From: Rhodobacter sp.
GTDB lineage: Bacteria > Pseudomonadota > Alphaproteobacteria > Rhodobacterales > Rhodobacteraceae
Direction of reading: 5' to 3'
NCBI GenBank assembly: GCA_020250125.1
Contig: JADCEL010000049.1
Location: forward strand, 1 to 43,108
DNA: 43,108 nucleotides
Shown here: positions 7,813 through 15,723 of the stretch, piece by piece
How positions within the stretch are numbered: the first letter of the stretch is position 1
Layout of the letters: every line of letters begins with the position of its first letter
Position numbers and translations under genes: made by a program
Notes under the pieces: model-generated
What the model saw: only the letters and a program-made list of their open reading frames with translations
What the model was told of the DNA's origin: nothing
The model's database searches: none

Positions 7813-9083
7813 TCGGCGTCCTCAAAGCGCGGCCTCGCAACCGAGAACCTGCAGATGTTGGTAAAAATCGCAGACGCGCTCAGGTCTCTGACGTTTTCCC
7901 AGCGTTGATCTCTCGAGTCCGTTCCGGGATTGATGATTGCAGTAATGCTGTCGGCGGCGGCACGGTTGATACCGGCGTCTGCGAGCATGAAAAGCTCGTT
8001 CGCGCGCCAGAACCAGAGAGCCGAACGGGCCGCATAGCGAGGCGTGCCAAGCAGTTCAGGCTCGGCTTCAAAGTCGATCAATTCTCCAAACAACTCCAAA
8101 TGATCTTCGGTGAAGGCCCGGTAGTTCGCCCGGCCGGTGACCTGTTTTAGCCCACGACCACGGAATCTCCACCCATCGCCACTTTCGACATCGCCATTTC
8201 CGATTCGATTGGCGTAAGCGCGGTTTGCAATCGCTTCCTGATCCGCAGGCTGGACGCCGTCAATTCTCCCAAAACGAAGGGCTTCGTCCGGATTGCGGCG
8301 GAAGTAGCGAAATATACCTAGCCTGTCGGCCCGATAGTCGGGTATTTCCACAAGCTGCATATCTTGCCCGACTTCTTGTAGGACCTGACCGAAGAAATGT
8401 GTAAGGCGATCCGAGCTGTCCAGGCGTGCGGTCACAATCTGCAGGTCGATCTCTCGTGCGATCTGTGCCAGACGGTCCGTATCAGCATCAGGGAAAACGG
8501 ACGCCAGTCGATCACCCGTCAGGATGTCGCACACAGAGCCTTCGGGAATGTTGGTCGGGTCAATGATCGGTTCCGCAGTGCATCGACAATTCCACCCCTG
8601 ACCCGGATGCCCGCCTTCAGGGGGGGCAGACCACGAGAAGACGCGGTCGTCGTATTCGGCATGGGCAGCGCGAACCCGGGAATCGTCGCTGCTTCGCCAG
8701 ATGTATCTCTCGGCTTGAAGGGCATCCGTCTGGAACAGACCGTTCAGTATCTCGGCATATCGGGCAATGATCGAGGTGATGACCGGGTCGTTCGGGTTTA
8801 CGGCCACCCCGATTTCGGTCAGCCGGTCTGCAACCTCGCTCCGAAGTTGATCACGGACAGGGGTCAGATCGATCGCACTGATGTCGATAGAGACACCGTC
8901 TGGCAGGTGTTGGTTCAGGCGACCGACGGCAGCTGCAAGCGCATCATCAATGATGCTGTCGAGGAGTCTGTCGGGCACCACCGAAAACTTCGTGTCCAGG
9001 TCAAAAGGGCCGGTCAACCGCAAAACGAAAGTGCTTTGCCCACCTGATCTGATCCAAGCTGAGAACTTGCTCTCGTGCCGCAT
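7809..9083 (-). CDS. MuF-like phage head domain fused to a GH19 lysozyme/chitinase-like domain
   Basis: A 424-residue fusion. Residues about 125-175 contain a Mu gpF/SPP1 gp7-like motif: RYIWRSSDDSRVRAAHAEYD, then DRVFSW, then GHPGQGWNCRC, the conserved core of phage minor head proteins. Residues about 200-405 resemble the COG3179/GH19 glycosidases that cleave peptidoglycan or chitin: AIANRAYANRIGNGD, GWRFRGRGLKQVTGRANYRAF (308-324) and SALWFW. The usual catalytic HE pair appears as QE in VLQEVG (E237 retained, His replaced). No signal peptide is visible. Residues 1-120 match nothing I know. MuF domains fused to toxic C-termini are known from temperate phages; a wall-degrading C-terminus followed by an exported small protein fits an effector-immunity pair. 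Alternatively it is a prophage remnant with a structural lysozyme. Domain calls are good; biological role is inferred. Confidence 0.8.
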   Translation of the reverse strand: MRHESKFSAWIRSGGQSTFVLRLTGPFDLDTKFSVVPDRLLDSIIDDALAAAVGRLNQHLPDGVSIDISAIDLTPVRDQLRSEVADRLTEIGVAVNPNDPVITSIIARYAEILNGLFQTDALQAERYIWRSSDDSRVRAAHAEYDDRVFSWSAPPEGGHPGQGWNCRCTAEPIIDPTNIPEGSVCDILTGDRLASVFPDADTDRLAQIAREIDLQIVTARLDSSDRLTHFFGQVLQEVGQDMQLVEIPDYRADRLGIFRYFRRNPDEALRFGRIDGVQPADQEAIANRAYANRIGNGDVESGDGWRFRGRGLKQVTGRANYRAFTEDHLELFGELIDFEAEPELLGTPRYAARSALWFWRANELFMLADAGINRAAADSITAIINPGTDSRDQRWENVRDLSASAIFTNICRFSVARPRFEDAE

Positions 9084-9190
9084 TCTACGTTCGCCCCCGA
9101 AACTTGGGCATCATTCAACGCGGTCGATGTCAAGAAGTTGTTAACGCTCCGGCCGCGATCTTCGAAGCCAGAGAAGGTTGGACGGCAGTC

Positions 9191-9206
9191 CCCTTCGTCT
9201 CCGCCA
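9191..9206 (+). repeat. att-like direct repeat, distal copy
   Basis: Exact 16-base copy of the tRNA-Ser 3' end (CCCTTCGTCTCCGCCA). The flanking bases differ from those at 7241-7256 on both sides, so the repeat is exactly 16 bases. Confidence 0.8.
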
Positions 9207-9232
9207 CTTGCCTTACCGAAAGCGTTCTCCCG

Positions 9233-9254
9233 ATCCGGCTGCGGCCGGATTTTT
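9233..9254 (+). terminator. Rho-independent terminator, probably the original tRNA-Ser terminator
   Basis: ATCCGGC (9233-9239) pairs with GCCGGAT (9244-9250) around TGCG and is followed directly by a run of T. No plus-strand gene lies immediately upstream. It sits 27 bases past the distal att-like repeat, the right distance for a tRNA terminator before the island inserted. Confidence 0.75.
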
Positions 9255-9649
9255 CCGTTGTTGTCGGGGGTTATGCAGGGAAAGTTGAGCACTGGCAGTG
9301 AAGCCGGGCGGCCCTTGAGCGGTCTCTCGGGGCGGATATTCTGCCGACCTGTTGCCTGAGCTGATTTGGTAAGTTGTCTGCAAGCTGCTGGATTTTCGCA
9401 ACTTTTCCAAAGATGTGGCCAAGCGCTTCGACGCCCGCGGCGCTTGATGAGAACGAACACAAAGCGAACCGCGCAAAGTTCGGCCTGCTGGCACACCGAA
9501 CCTTTGATCGAACTGCCTGTCTGCCTGAACGTCGTCTCGCGTGTGACTGCCAACTGTCCACAGGGATGAAATGCGTTCTGAAGAAACGCTCCAATCCATG
9601 AACCGGGCCGTCGATGAACGTTCTGAGTCAGCGCTGTCTGGTGCCTGCG
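9255..9649. other. Region without a recognisable gene
   Basis: Moderate GC, several short open frames on both strands, none with a family resemblance or a convincing ribosome binding site. It leads into the IS5-family fragment at 9650 and is probably decayed mobile-element DNA. Confidence 0.4.
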
Positions 9650-9934
9650 TCCGGTCTTTCCGGGCCAAGGGTAGACTCGACGGATTTGCATGCCCCGGAC
9701 TTTTGGCCTGAACGCGTGGATGCCGGACGATGGACCGTCCAGATTGTCAAACGCTCCGACAGCGCCAATGGCTTCGAGGTCCTGCCCCGCCGCTGGGTCG
9801 CCGGGCGTACCCGTGCCTGGCTGGGGCGGTGCCGCCGCCTGTCAAAGGACCGGGAAAAATCAATCACAAGCGCCGGGGCATGGGTCCTTATTGCCCAGAT
9901 CCGGCGCGTCACCCGATACCTCGCAAGGATATGA
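9650..9934 (+). pseudogene. 3' fragment of an IS5-family (IS427-like) transposase
   Basis: The frame ending at 9934 encodes [20 protein letters not shown], then [21 protein letters not shown] and [18 protein letters not shown]. This is the C-terminal third of an IS5-family transposase, including the RRWVVERTFAW motif (here [11 protein letters not shown], the catalytic Glu position replaced by Gly). No N-terminal part is found upstream. It belongs to a different IS5 subgroup from the pseudogene at 5940-7021. Confidence 0.8.
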
Positions 9935-10010
9935 AAACGCTCGGATCGTTCTGAACCAGACTCCAGGGGTTTTGGGGGTGCGGAAAGCGCAACCGCCAAG
10001 ACCTGCACCC

Positions 10011-10255
10011 GGACCGATCAGGTCACGCTCCGGTGGGGCGTGGCCCGGCCCAACGCCCGAAGGCGCAAGCCGCAGGGCAAGAGGGGTGGGCTGGAGCCAG
10101 AGTTCGTAAATCAGGCCACGCCTGCCGGGGGGTGGTGAGCGATCAGAAACCGTCCGGTGGACGGTTTCCGCCAGGAACGCCGCGCCCGTGGCGCGGCCGG
10201 GTGGCAGGCGCGGCCGTCGGGGCAGTGCCCCGCCTTGACGCGTGTCAGATCAGGC
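10011..10255 (+). repeat. Palindromic interspersed repeat, copy 2 (full length)
   Basis: A full-length copy, same orientation as copy 1. Hairpin 1 at 10021-10045 has arms GGTCACGC and GCGTGGCC (one T-G wobble) around TCCGGTGGG. Hairpin 2 at 10146-10168 has perfect arms GAAACCGT and ACGGTTTC around CCGGTGG. The terminal palindrome is degenerate (TTGACGCGTGTCAGAT, 10235-10250). It sits downstream of the 3' end of the epimerase gene. Confidence 0.7.
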
Positions 10256-10304
10256 AAACAGAAGGATCGCTGCAAGATGAAGGTATGAATTCTGCGGCGT
10301 TGGT

Positions 10305-11585
10305 TCAGCCGGTAACGATCCCCGGCCCCGCCGCCGCCAGCCCCCTGGTCGCACTGCCCGTGGCCGGAAGCAGCGGAATGAGGCAGGCCTGCACGGCATG
10401 ATAGAGGTCCGGCTTGCCGGTGAAGACGCGCGAGACGGGCCGCAGGTCGTCATCCAGTTCCGGCCACCAGCCGCCCCCCTGGCGGTCAATCACATGGGTG
10501 GCAACAAAGCTCCAGATGCGGCGGTACCACCCTTCAAACCGGGGGTCATCGCTGATCTGGCGCAGCACGCCGGCCGCCGCGATGCCTTCGGCCAGCGGCC
10601 ACCAGTAGCGGTCGGTCCGCTCGGGCCGGTCATCCCAGCCCAGCGTGTAGTAGAATCCGCCCCGCGCCCTGTCCCAGCCGATGTCGCAGGTCTGCAGGAA
10701 CAGCGCCTGCGCCGCCTCGGGCAGCCAGGCATGGGCGCGCCCGCCCAGCTCCCACAGCTGCACCAGCAGGCGCGACCATTCCAGCGCATGGCCCGGCGTG
10801 GTGCCGCCGGGGCGGAACATCGGGTTTCCGGCATAGGCGCGGTCCACCGACCAGTCGGCGGTGAAATGTTCGGCCACGCGCCAGCCCTCGGCGCGGGCAT
10901 GGCAGTTGATGATCAGCGCCGCAATCCGTTCGGCCATGGTCAGATACAGGCGATCCCCGGTCGCCTCGAAAGCGGCCATCAGCGCCTCGGTCAGGTGCAT
11001 GTTGCTGTTCTGGCCGCGATAGCTGCCCAGGGGCTGCCAGTCGGCGGTGTATTCCTCGGTCGTGGCCCCGGCGGCCTCATCCCAGAAGCGGCGCAGCAGC
11101 ACGCCGGTCACATCGGCCAGCAGGGCATCGGCATCGGGGTGCCCCACCACCTTTGCCGAAGAGGCTGCCAGCAGAACAAAGGCATGACCGTAAGCCTGCT
11201 TTGTGTCATCAACCGGGCCTGCGTCATTGACCGTCCAGTACCAGCCGCCCCGCCGGGCATCGTGATGCGCCCCGCGCAGGAAGGCCATGCCATGGTCGAT
11301 CATCCGGTCAGCGCCGGGCAGGCCCAGCAGATGGGCCATCGCAAAGCAATGCACCATCCGCGCGGTGTCATGCAGCCCGCGCACCGTTCCGCCGGCATCG
11401 GGGGCGGGCAAGGGCCGGCCCCGGTCATCAAGGCTGAAGAACCCGCCCCGGGGGTTGACCGCCACCCGCTGGAAAAAGTCGAACAGCCCGCGCGCCTGAT
11501 CCATCAGCCACAGGCGGTGCGCCGGGCGGCGCAGAAAATCCGGCCCGCCGGTTGCGGCCCAGCCGGGATGTCGGGTGTCGGTCAT
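10305..11585 (-). CDS. AGE-family epimerase/isomerase
   Basis: A 426-residue (alpha/alpha)6-barrel enzyme of the N-acylglucosamine 2-epimerase/YihS family, which interconverts aldoses and ketoses or epimers at C2 in the cytoplasm. Landmarks: GTVRGLHDTARMVHCFAMAH near 66-85, QNSNMHLTEALMAAFE with H197, PGHALEWSRLLVQL with H266, and KPDLYHAVQACL with H396. The three His match the catalytic and substrate-binding His of YihS-type isomerases. Length is typical. The ATG at 11585 has GGAG upstream. It stands alone; the amino-sugar genes begin 2 kb away in the same orientation, so a link to N-acetyl-sugars is possible, but mannose/fructose or sulfoquinovose isomerisation is equally possible from sequence. 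Confidence 0.88.
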   Translation of the reverse strand: MTDTRHPGWAATGGPDFLRRPAHRLWLMDQARGLFDFFQRVAVNPRGGFFSLDDRGRPLPAPDAGGTVRGLHDTARMVHCFAMAHLLGLPGADRMIDHGMAFLRGAHHDARRGGWYWTVNDAGPVDDTKQAYGHAFVLLAASSAKVVGHPDADALLADVTGVLLRRFWDEAAGATTEEYTADWQPLGSYRGQNSNMHLTEALMAAFEATGDRLYLTMAERIAALIINCHARAEGWRVAEHFTADWSVDRAYAGNPMFRPGGTTPGHALEWSRLLVQLWELGGRAHAWLPEAAQALFLQTCDIGWDRARGGFYYTLGWDDRPERTDRYWWPLAEGIAAAGVLRQISDDPRFEGWYRRIWSFVATHVIDRQGGGWWPELDDDLRPVSRVFTGKPDLYHAVQACLIPLLPATGSATRGLAAAGPGIVTG

Positions 11586-11850
11586 CGCGGTATCTCCAGC
11601 AGTCGGTCAGGCGGGGCAGGGCAAGACCCGGCCCTCTGGCCACGTTAAACACGGTTCCGCGCCGCTGGAACAGCCCGGTCAGACAGCGCCTGCCACGCCA
11701 GGACAGCCAGAACACCCCATGCCAGACAGAGCATCAGAGAATGTCCATCTCTGCCGGGCCGGGTCTTTGGAACAAAAAATCACGACTTTTCTTGTAGAGT
11801 TAATGAAAGCGACCGACCTGATTCCCTGCCGCCACCCGATAGGGCACCGC

Positions 11851-12429
11851 ATGACCAAGACGCTGATCATACCCGGCCTTGATGGCTCGCCCGCCCCGCA
11901 TTGGCAGCACTGGTGGGCGATGACCGACCCATCGGCCCTGCTGGTGGATCAGGCGAACTGGGCCGCGCCGCGCCCCGAGGCGTGGGAGGCAGAGGTGGCA
12001 GGCGCAATTCTGCTGCACCCGGGATCAATCCTGGTCGGCCACAGCCTGGGGGCCGTTCTGATTGCGCGGCTCCTGGCGAAATGGCCGCAGTTGCAGGTGG
12101 CGGGGGCGCTGCTGGTGGCCCCGGCGGAACCGGCCCGCAGCCACCGGCTGGCACCGTTCAGCCCCGTTCCGACCCTGCCGCTGGGGGTACCCGCCTGCGT
12201 GGTGGCCAGCCGCAACGACCCCTGGATGAGCTTTGGCCAAGCCGCTGCCCTGGCGCGGTGCTGGCAGGCAAGGCTGGTTGATCTTGGCTTTGCCGGGCAT
12301 GTCAACGTGGCCAGCGGCTATGGCCCCTGGCCGGGCGGTTTGCGCCTGCGCGATGCCCTGCGCGCGGCACGGGCACCTTGCATCGCCGCCCGGACCCCTT
12401 CGGAATTCACCCTGGAAAGGAGAGCATGA
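11851..12429 (+). CDS. RBBP9/YdeN-family serine hydrolase
   Basis: A 192-residue small alpha/beta hydrolase. The family start PGLDGSPAPHWQHWW (8-22) and the catalytic triad are visible: nucleophile in GHSLG (S65), Asp in SRNDPW (D123) and His in FAGHVN (H150), followed by the family motif SGYGPWPGG. Normal length. ATG 11851 is chosen because homology begins there, though the frame is open upstream. Its stop overlaps the start of the next tiny gene (ATGA), so the three genes 11851-12747 form one operon. The natural substrate of this family in bacteria is unknown. Confidence 0.9.
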   Translation: MTKTLIIPGLDGSPAPHWQHWWAMTDPSALLVDQANWAAPRPEAWEAEVAGAILLHPGSILVGHSLGAVLIARLLAKWPQLQVAGALLVAPAEPARSHRLAPFSPVPTLPLGVPACVVASRNDPWMSFGQAAALARCWQARLVDLGFAGHVNVASGYGPWPGGLRLRDALRAARAPCIAARTPSEFTLERRA

Positions 12430-12572
12430 TGCGATCTGGCAGTTCTGACCGCAGGCCTTCGGGGGCTTTGCTGCTGTTCCTTGCGGTTTACCTCGCCGCC
12501 TTTGGCCTGCTGTTTGCCCCGAAGGGCACCTTCGTGTCCGCCCCGGCCCCGGCCACCCTGCCCACCCCCTGA
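12426..12572 (+). CDS. 48-aa single-span membrane protein
   Basis: Tiny gene starting at ATG 12426, with GGAAAGGAG directly upstream and a four-base overlap with the hydrolase stop. The product has a basic N-terminus (MMRSGSSDRRPSG), one hydrophobic helix (ALLLFLAVYLAAFGLLFAP, about 14-32) and a Pro/Ala tail. I do not recognise it. The coupling and ribosome binding site argue that it is translated. Confidence 0.65.
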   Translation: MMRSGSSDRRPSGALLLFLAVYLAAFGLLFAPKGTFVSAPAPATLPTP

Positions 12573-12588
12573 CGGATCGGAGGATACC

Positions 12589-12747
12589 ATGTTCTGTTGT
12601 GCCCACGACCCCGGCCTTGCCCTGCTTCTGGCGGGGGAAGACGGCAGAACCCCCGAAACCGCCGCCCCGCCCGCTGCGGTTCAGGCCATCATGATCGGCA
12701 TCCTGGCCCTGAACGCCGCAGCACTGCTGATGATCGCACTGGCCTGA
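12589..12747 (+). CDS. 52-aa single-span membrane protein
   Basis: Tiny gene 16 bases after the previous one, with a very good ribosome binding site (CGGAGGATACC before ATG 12589). The product begins MFCCAHDPGL with an adjacent Cys pair and ends in a hydrophobic helix (AIMIGILALNAAALLMIALA) at the extreme C-terminus, like a tail anchor. No family recognised. It is the last gene of the small operon begun by the hydrolase. Confidence 0.65.
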   Translation: MFCCAHDPGLALLLAGEDGRTPETAAPPAAVQAIMIGILALNAAALLMIALA

Positions 12748-12821
12748 CGGCAGGGGATCGCGGCCATCACCTGGCGCGACATCTCCGCCCACAGCAGCCG
12801 GTCACGGTTCTTTGTGAAGAC

Positions 12822-13442
12822 GGTCGGCCTTCGGCCCGGCGCTTTGCGCGTTCAGGACTGAAATCTGTTCACCGGACAGATTTCCGGGCGCCCTTCACCC
12901 CACGCACGGTCATCGATCCCGAGACCGACAAACCAGCGAAACATGAGGTTTTCCTGCATCTGCCCCATCAACGGCCGCTCCGGGCGGACCGAAGGCAGCA
13001 TCTGGATCAGGCTGGCCCGGATCACCCGCTCCGGCGCGATCGAAAGACGGCCCTCAGCCGCGCAAAGCACGTCGAACCCGGCATCAAGACCGGCCAGCGC
13101 GTCGGTGACGGCCTGCCATATCCTGCGCAGCGGGTGCCGGGCCGGAACGCGCCCCTCAGGGTCGGCATGGCTGAAAAGTGACCCGATCATCCCATCGCCT
13201 TCCCCCGCCAAACCGCCCGGAAAGGGTGTCATTTTCCAGGTCAGGCGTGCAGCGTGCGGGTTTTGCAGCAGCGTGTCAGGCCTGCTCAGGATTTCCGGCA
13301 AAGCAAGACAGCCAAGTGTGTTTGGGCATGGGCGAGCGGGTCTTCCTGGCGGGTTTCCCGGCCCATCCCGCCTTGCCCTGCGGCTTGCGCCTTTGGGCTT
13401 TGGGCCGGGCCACGCTTTGCCGGAACGTGACCCTATCGGTCC
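12822..13442 (-). repeat. Palindromic interspersed repeat, copy 3, split by an IS fragment
   Basis: On the minus strand the element begins at 13442 with GGACCGAT and the first hairpin region (GGTCACGT ... GCGTGGCC, loop degenerate), then continues with CGCAAGCCGCAGGGCAAG as in copy 2. It is then interrupted, and after the transposase fragment it resumes with hairpin 2 at 12860-12884: arms GAAATCTGT and ACAGATTTC around CCGGTGA (minus-strand sense). The flank CCTGAACGCGC also matches copy 2. It lies between convergent gene ends. Confidence 0.6.
12890..13190 (-). pseudogene. 5' fragment of an IS5-family (DUF772-type) transposase
   Basis: From ATG 13190 the frame reads SLFSHADPEGRVPARHPLRR, then GRLSIAPERVIRASLIQML and NLMFRWFVGLGIDDRAW. 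This is the N-terminal DUF772 domain of transposases that start MxxxALFSYVDLExRVPxxHPLR. The frame then leaves the family near 12,890 and about three quarters of the protein is missing. It is inserted in, and flanked on both sides by, copy 3 of the palindromic repeat. A third transposase type distinct from those at 5940-7021 and 9650-9934. Confidence 0.82.
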
Positions 13443-13540
13443 GGGCGGGGATTTCGAAGGTGATCTCACAGGGTCCACAAGGCGGCAGACCCCCTGCCAA
13501 CCCGTTGGCAGCGCCCCTTAACCCGCTGATTGCCCTGACT

Positions 13541-14695
13541 TCACCCTGCTGCCCACCGTGGGACATCCCGCCCCTCCTGCAGCAGCGGTACCCCCCGCCG
13601 CCACACCTGGCGAAGCTGCCAGTCGTCATCGAGGTGAATGAAATCCGCCGCCCCACCCGGTACCAGCCGCCCTGCCTGCGCCCCGATCAGGCGCGCAGGC
13701 CCCGACGTGGCCATCGCAAGCGCCTGTCCGGTGCCAAGCCCCACCGTCTTCACCATGATGCGCAAGGCGTCCGGCAAGCTCAGATCAGCCCCCGCCAGGG
13801 TGCCATCTTCCAGCGTCAATCGACCCTGATCGCGCAGAATGCGCCGTCCCCCCAGCCGGAATTCCGTCAGGCCGGTTCCGGCCACGCACATCGCATCAGA
13901 CACCAGGAACAGCCCTTCGGGCCGCGCGGCCAGGGCAATGCGCAGCACCTCGGGGGCCACATGGATGCCGTCCGCGATCAGCCCGGCGGCAATCGTTCCG
14001 CTCAGGACTGCGCCCACCAGCCCCGGTTCGCGGTTGCCCAGCTGGCTCATCGCGTTGAACAGATGGGTGGCGCAGCGCGCCCCTGCGGCAATCGCGGCAC
14101 TGGCCTCGTGCAGGGTGCAGTCGGCATGGCCCAGGCTGACGACGATCCCCGCCGCGCACAGCCGCCGGATCTGGTCCGGCGTGACCGCGCAGGGCGCAAC
14201 TGTCACCATCAGCGCGGGCAGGGTCTGCGCCGCGTCGCACAACAGCGCCAGATCGGCCTCTGTCATCGGCCGGATCAGGCCCGCGTCATGGGCACCCTTG
14301 CGGCGCGGGTCCAGATGCGGGCCTTCCAGATGCAGGCCAAGAAAGCCGGGAACGCCCTGATCCGCCGCCGCGATCCCGGCGGCGATGACCCGTTCCGTCG
14401 CCTCCGGCGTATCGGTGATCAGCGTCGGCAACAGGCCGGTCGTGCCAAGCCGGGCATGGGCGGCGCAGATATGGGCAAGGGCATCCACATCGGTGGTACC
14501 GTCTACCGCCACCCCGCCGCCGCCATTGACCTGCAGATCAACCAGCCCCGGCGCAATGATGCCGCCGGGCAGGTCGGTAGGCTCCCCGGGCGCGTCACCC
14601 GGCACCACCACCTGCCCATTCTCCACGACAAGGGCCGCACTGTGGTGCAGCCGGGTTCCGTCAAAGACCGCGGCCCCGGTGAAGACCCGGCGCAT
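13541..14695 (-). CDS. nagA: N-acetylglucosamine-6-phosphate deacetylase
   Basis: A 384-residue amidohydrolase that removes acetate from GlcNAc-6-phosphate to give glucosamine-6-phosphate. Family residues present: PGLVDLQVNGGGGV (49-62), metal-binding E124 in LEGPHL, H190 in SLGHAD, H211 in THLFNAM and the catalytic D267 in VSDAM. The N-terminal HxH is replaced by LQVN, as in other one-metal NagA proteins. Start ATG 14695 overlaps the stop of the upstream SIS gene by one base (TGATG), so it is the last gene of the leftward operon nagK-gntR-SIS-nagA. Confidence 0.95.
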   Translation of the reverse strand: MRRVFTGAAVFDGTRLHHSAALVVENGQVVVPGDAPGEPTDLPGGIIAPGLVDLQVNGGGGVAVDGTTDVDALAHICAAHARLGTTGLLPTLITDTPEATERVIAAGIAAADQGVPGFLGLHLEGPHLDPRRKGAHDAGLIRPMTEADLALLCDAAQTLPALMVTVAPCAVTPDQIRRLCAAGIVVSLGHADCTLHEASAAIAAGARCATHLFNAMSQLGNREPGLVGAVLSGTIAAGLIADGIHVAPEVLRIALAARPEGLFLVSDAMCVAGTGLTEFRLGGRRILRDQGRLTLEDGTLAGADLSLPDALRIMVKTVGLGTGQALAMATSGPARLIGAQAGRLVPGGAADFIHLDDDWQLRQVWRRGVPLLQEGRDVPRWAAG

Positions 14696-15723
14696 CACAT
14701 CGTCTCCGTCACCTTGCGCAGGTGCGGCGGCGTGTCGGGATCGAACCCGCGCCGGCGCGCCAGACCTTCGATAAAGGCATAGAAGCTGACCGCAAGCACC
14801 AGCGGTGCCACCAGCGGATGCAGGCCGGGCACCGAAGGCAGCGTGACCGCCCCCTTGGCCGCCCCGCCGGTCAGGTAGACATCGGCCCCCTGCGCGGCCA
14901 GCCGTTCCGCCGTGGCGATGACATGCGGCAGGGCGGCGTCTGCCACCCCCATCGCAAACACCGGAAAGCGCGCCTGCACGATGGCACTGGGGCCATGCAG
15001 CACTTCGGCTGCCGAATAGGCTTCGGCGTGCAGGCCGCAGGTTTCCTTGAATTTCAGCGCCGCCTCGCTGGCGATGGCAAAACCCGGCCCCCGCCCCAGC
15101 ACATAAAGCGACTGCGCCCGCGACAGCCGCCCCGACAGCGGTGACCAATCCAGCGTCAGCGCCCTGGCAAAAGCCTCCGGCAATCCGGCGACGGCGGCCG
15201 TCAGCGCCGCGTCCTGCTGCCATTCGGCCAGCAGGGCAAGGGCGGCCAGCACACTGGTCACGAAGGTCTTCGTCGCGGCCACGCTTTTTTCCTCGCCCGC
15301 CTGCAGGGCAAGGCAATGGGCCGATGCCTGGGCCATCGGCGCATCGGCAAAGTTGGTGATCGCAATGGTCAGCGCCCCGCCCGTCCCGGCGGCGCGCATC
15401 ATTTCCACAATGTCGGGGCTGCGGCCCGACTGCGAAATCCCGATGCAGGCCGCCCGGTCCAGCCGCAGCGGGCGGCGGTAGATGGAGGCGACCGAGGGGC
15501 CGACAGACGCCACCGGAACCCCCGCCAGCAGTTCTGCCGCATATTTCAGATAGGTCGCCGCATGGTCTGAAGACCCGCGTGCCACGGTCACAAGCAGGGC
15601 AGGATCAAGCGCGCGCAGTGCAGCTGCCGCCCGGGTCACGGAACCGTTGGCCTGATCCAGAAAGCGGGCTGCGGCCTGCGGTATTTCGGCGACCTCTTCT
15701 GCCATGAAGCTGGGGGATGTCAT
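14695..15723 (-). CDS. SIS-domain glucosamine-6-phosphate deaminase (NagB-II type)
   Basis: A 342-residue protein with two SIS sugar-phosphate isomerase domains, like the isomerase half of GlmS without the glutaminase part. Motifs: VTVARGSSDHAATYLKY and ISQSGRSPDIV in the first domain; LGRGPGFAIASEAALKFKET and AEAYSAAEVLHGP in the second; C-terminal LRKVTETM matches the GlmS-type tail (LaKSVTVE). In this context it most likely converts GlcN-6-phosphate to fructose-6-phosphate and ammonia, replacing the unrelated NagB-I. Coupled to the regulator upstream (ATGA) and nagA downstream. Confidence 0.9.
   Translation of the reverse strand: MTSPSFMAEEVAEIPQAAARFLDQANGSVTRAAAALRALDPALLVTVARGSSDHAATYLKYAAELLAGVPVASVGPSVASIYRRPLRLDRAACIGISQSGRSPDIVEMMRAAGTGGALTIAITNFADAPMAQASAHCLALQAGEEKSVAATKTFVTSVLAALALLAEWQQDAALTAAVAGLPEAFARALTLDWSPLSGRLSRAQSLYVLGRGPGFAIASEAALKFKETCGLHAEAYSAAEVLHGPSAIVQARFPVFAMGVADAALPHVIATAERLAAQGADVYLTGGAAKGAVTLPSVPGLHPLVAPLVLAVSFYAFIEGLARRRGFDPDTPPHLRKVTETM

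Larger units (their letters stand above)
7241..9206. mobile_element. 1.95-kb genomic mini-island integrated at tRNA-Ser
   Basis: The segment is flanked by direct repeats of the tRNA-Ser 3' end: CCCTTCGTCTCCGCCA at 7241-7256 (inside the tRNA) and 9191-9206. Its base composition is visibly lower in GC than the surroundings (parts of 7,420-7,720 are near 50 percent). It contains exactly two overlapping leftward genes and no integrase, excisionase or replication gene. The tRNA terminator (9233-9254) lies just outside the distal repeat, where it would be if the DNA between the repeats were removed. Integration by a tyrosine recombinase acting in trans, or loss of the integrase after integration, is inferred. 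Tyrosine integrases commonly use tRNA 3' ends and leave such repeats. Confidence 0.8.

Noticed and set aside
7257..9190. Full prophage or integrase gene in the tRNA island
   Set aside because: Both strands were read; only the two described genes occur, and the MuF motif is the sole phage-like sequence.
9014..9691. 225-codon minus-strand frame
   Set aside because: It spans the att-like repeat and the tRNA terminator and overlaps the start of the MuF gene; composition is not protein-like.
13178..14782. Plus-strand frame of 534 codons opposite nagA
   Set aside because: Antisense shadow of nagA with His/Arg/Pro-rich composition; nagA motifs on the other strand are complete.
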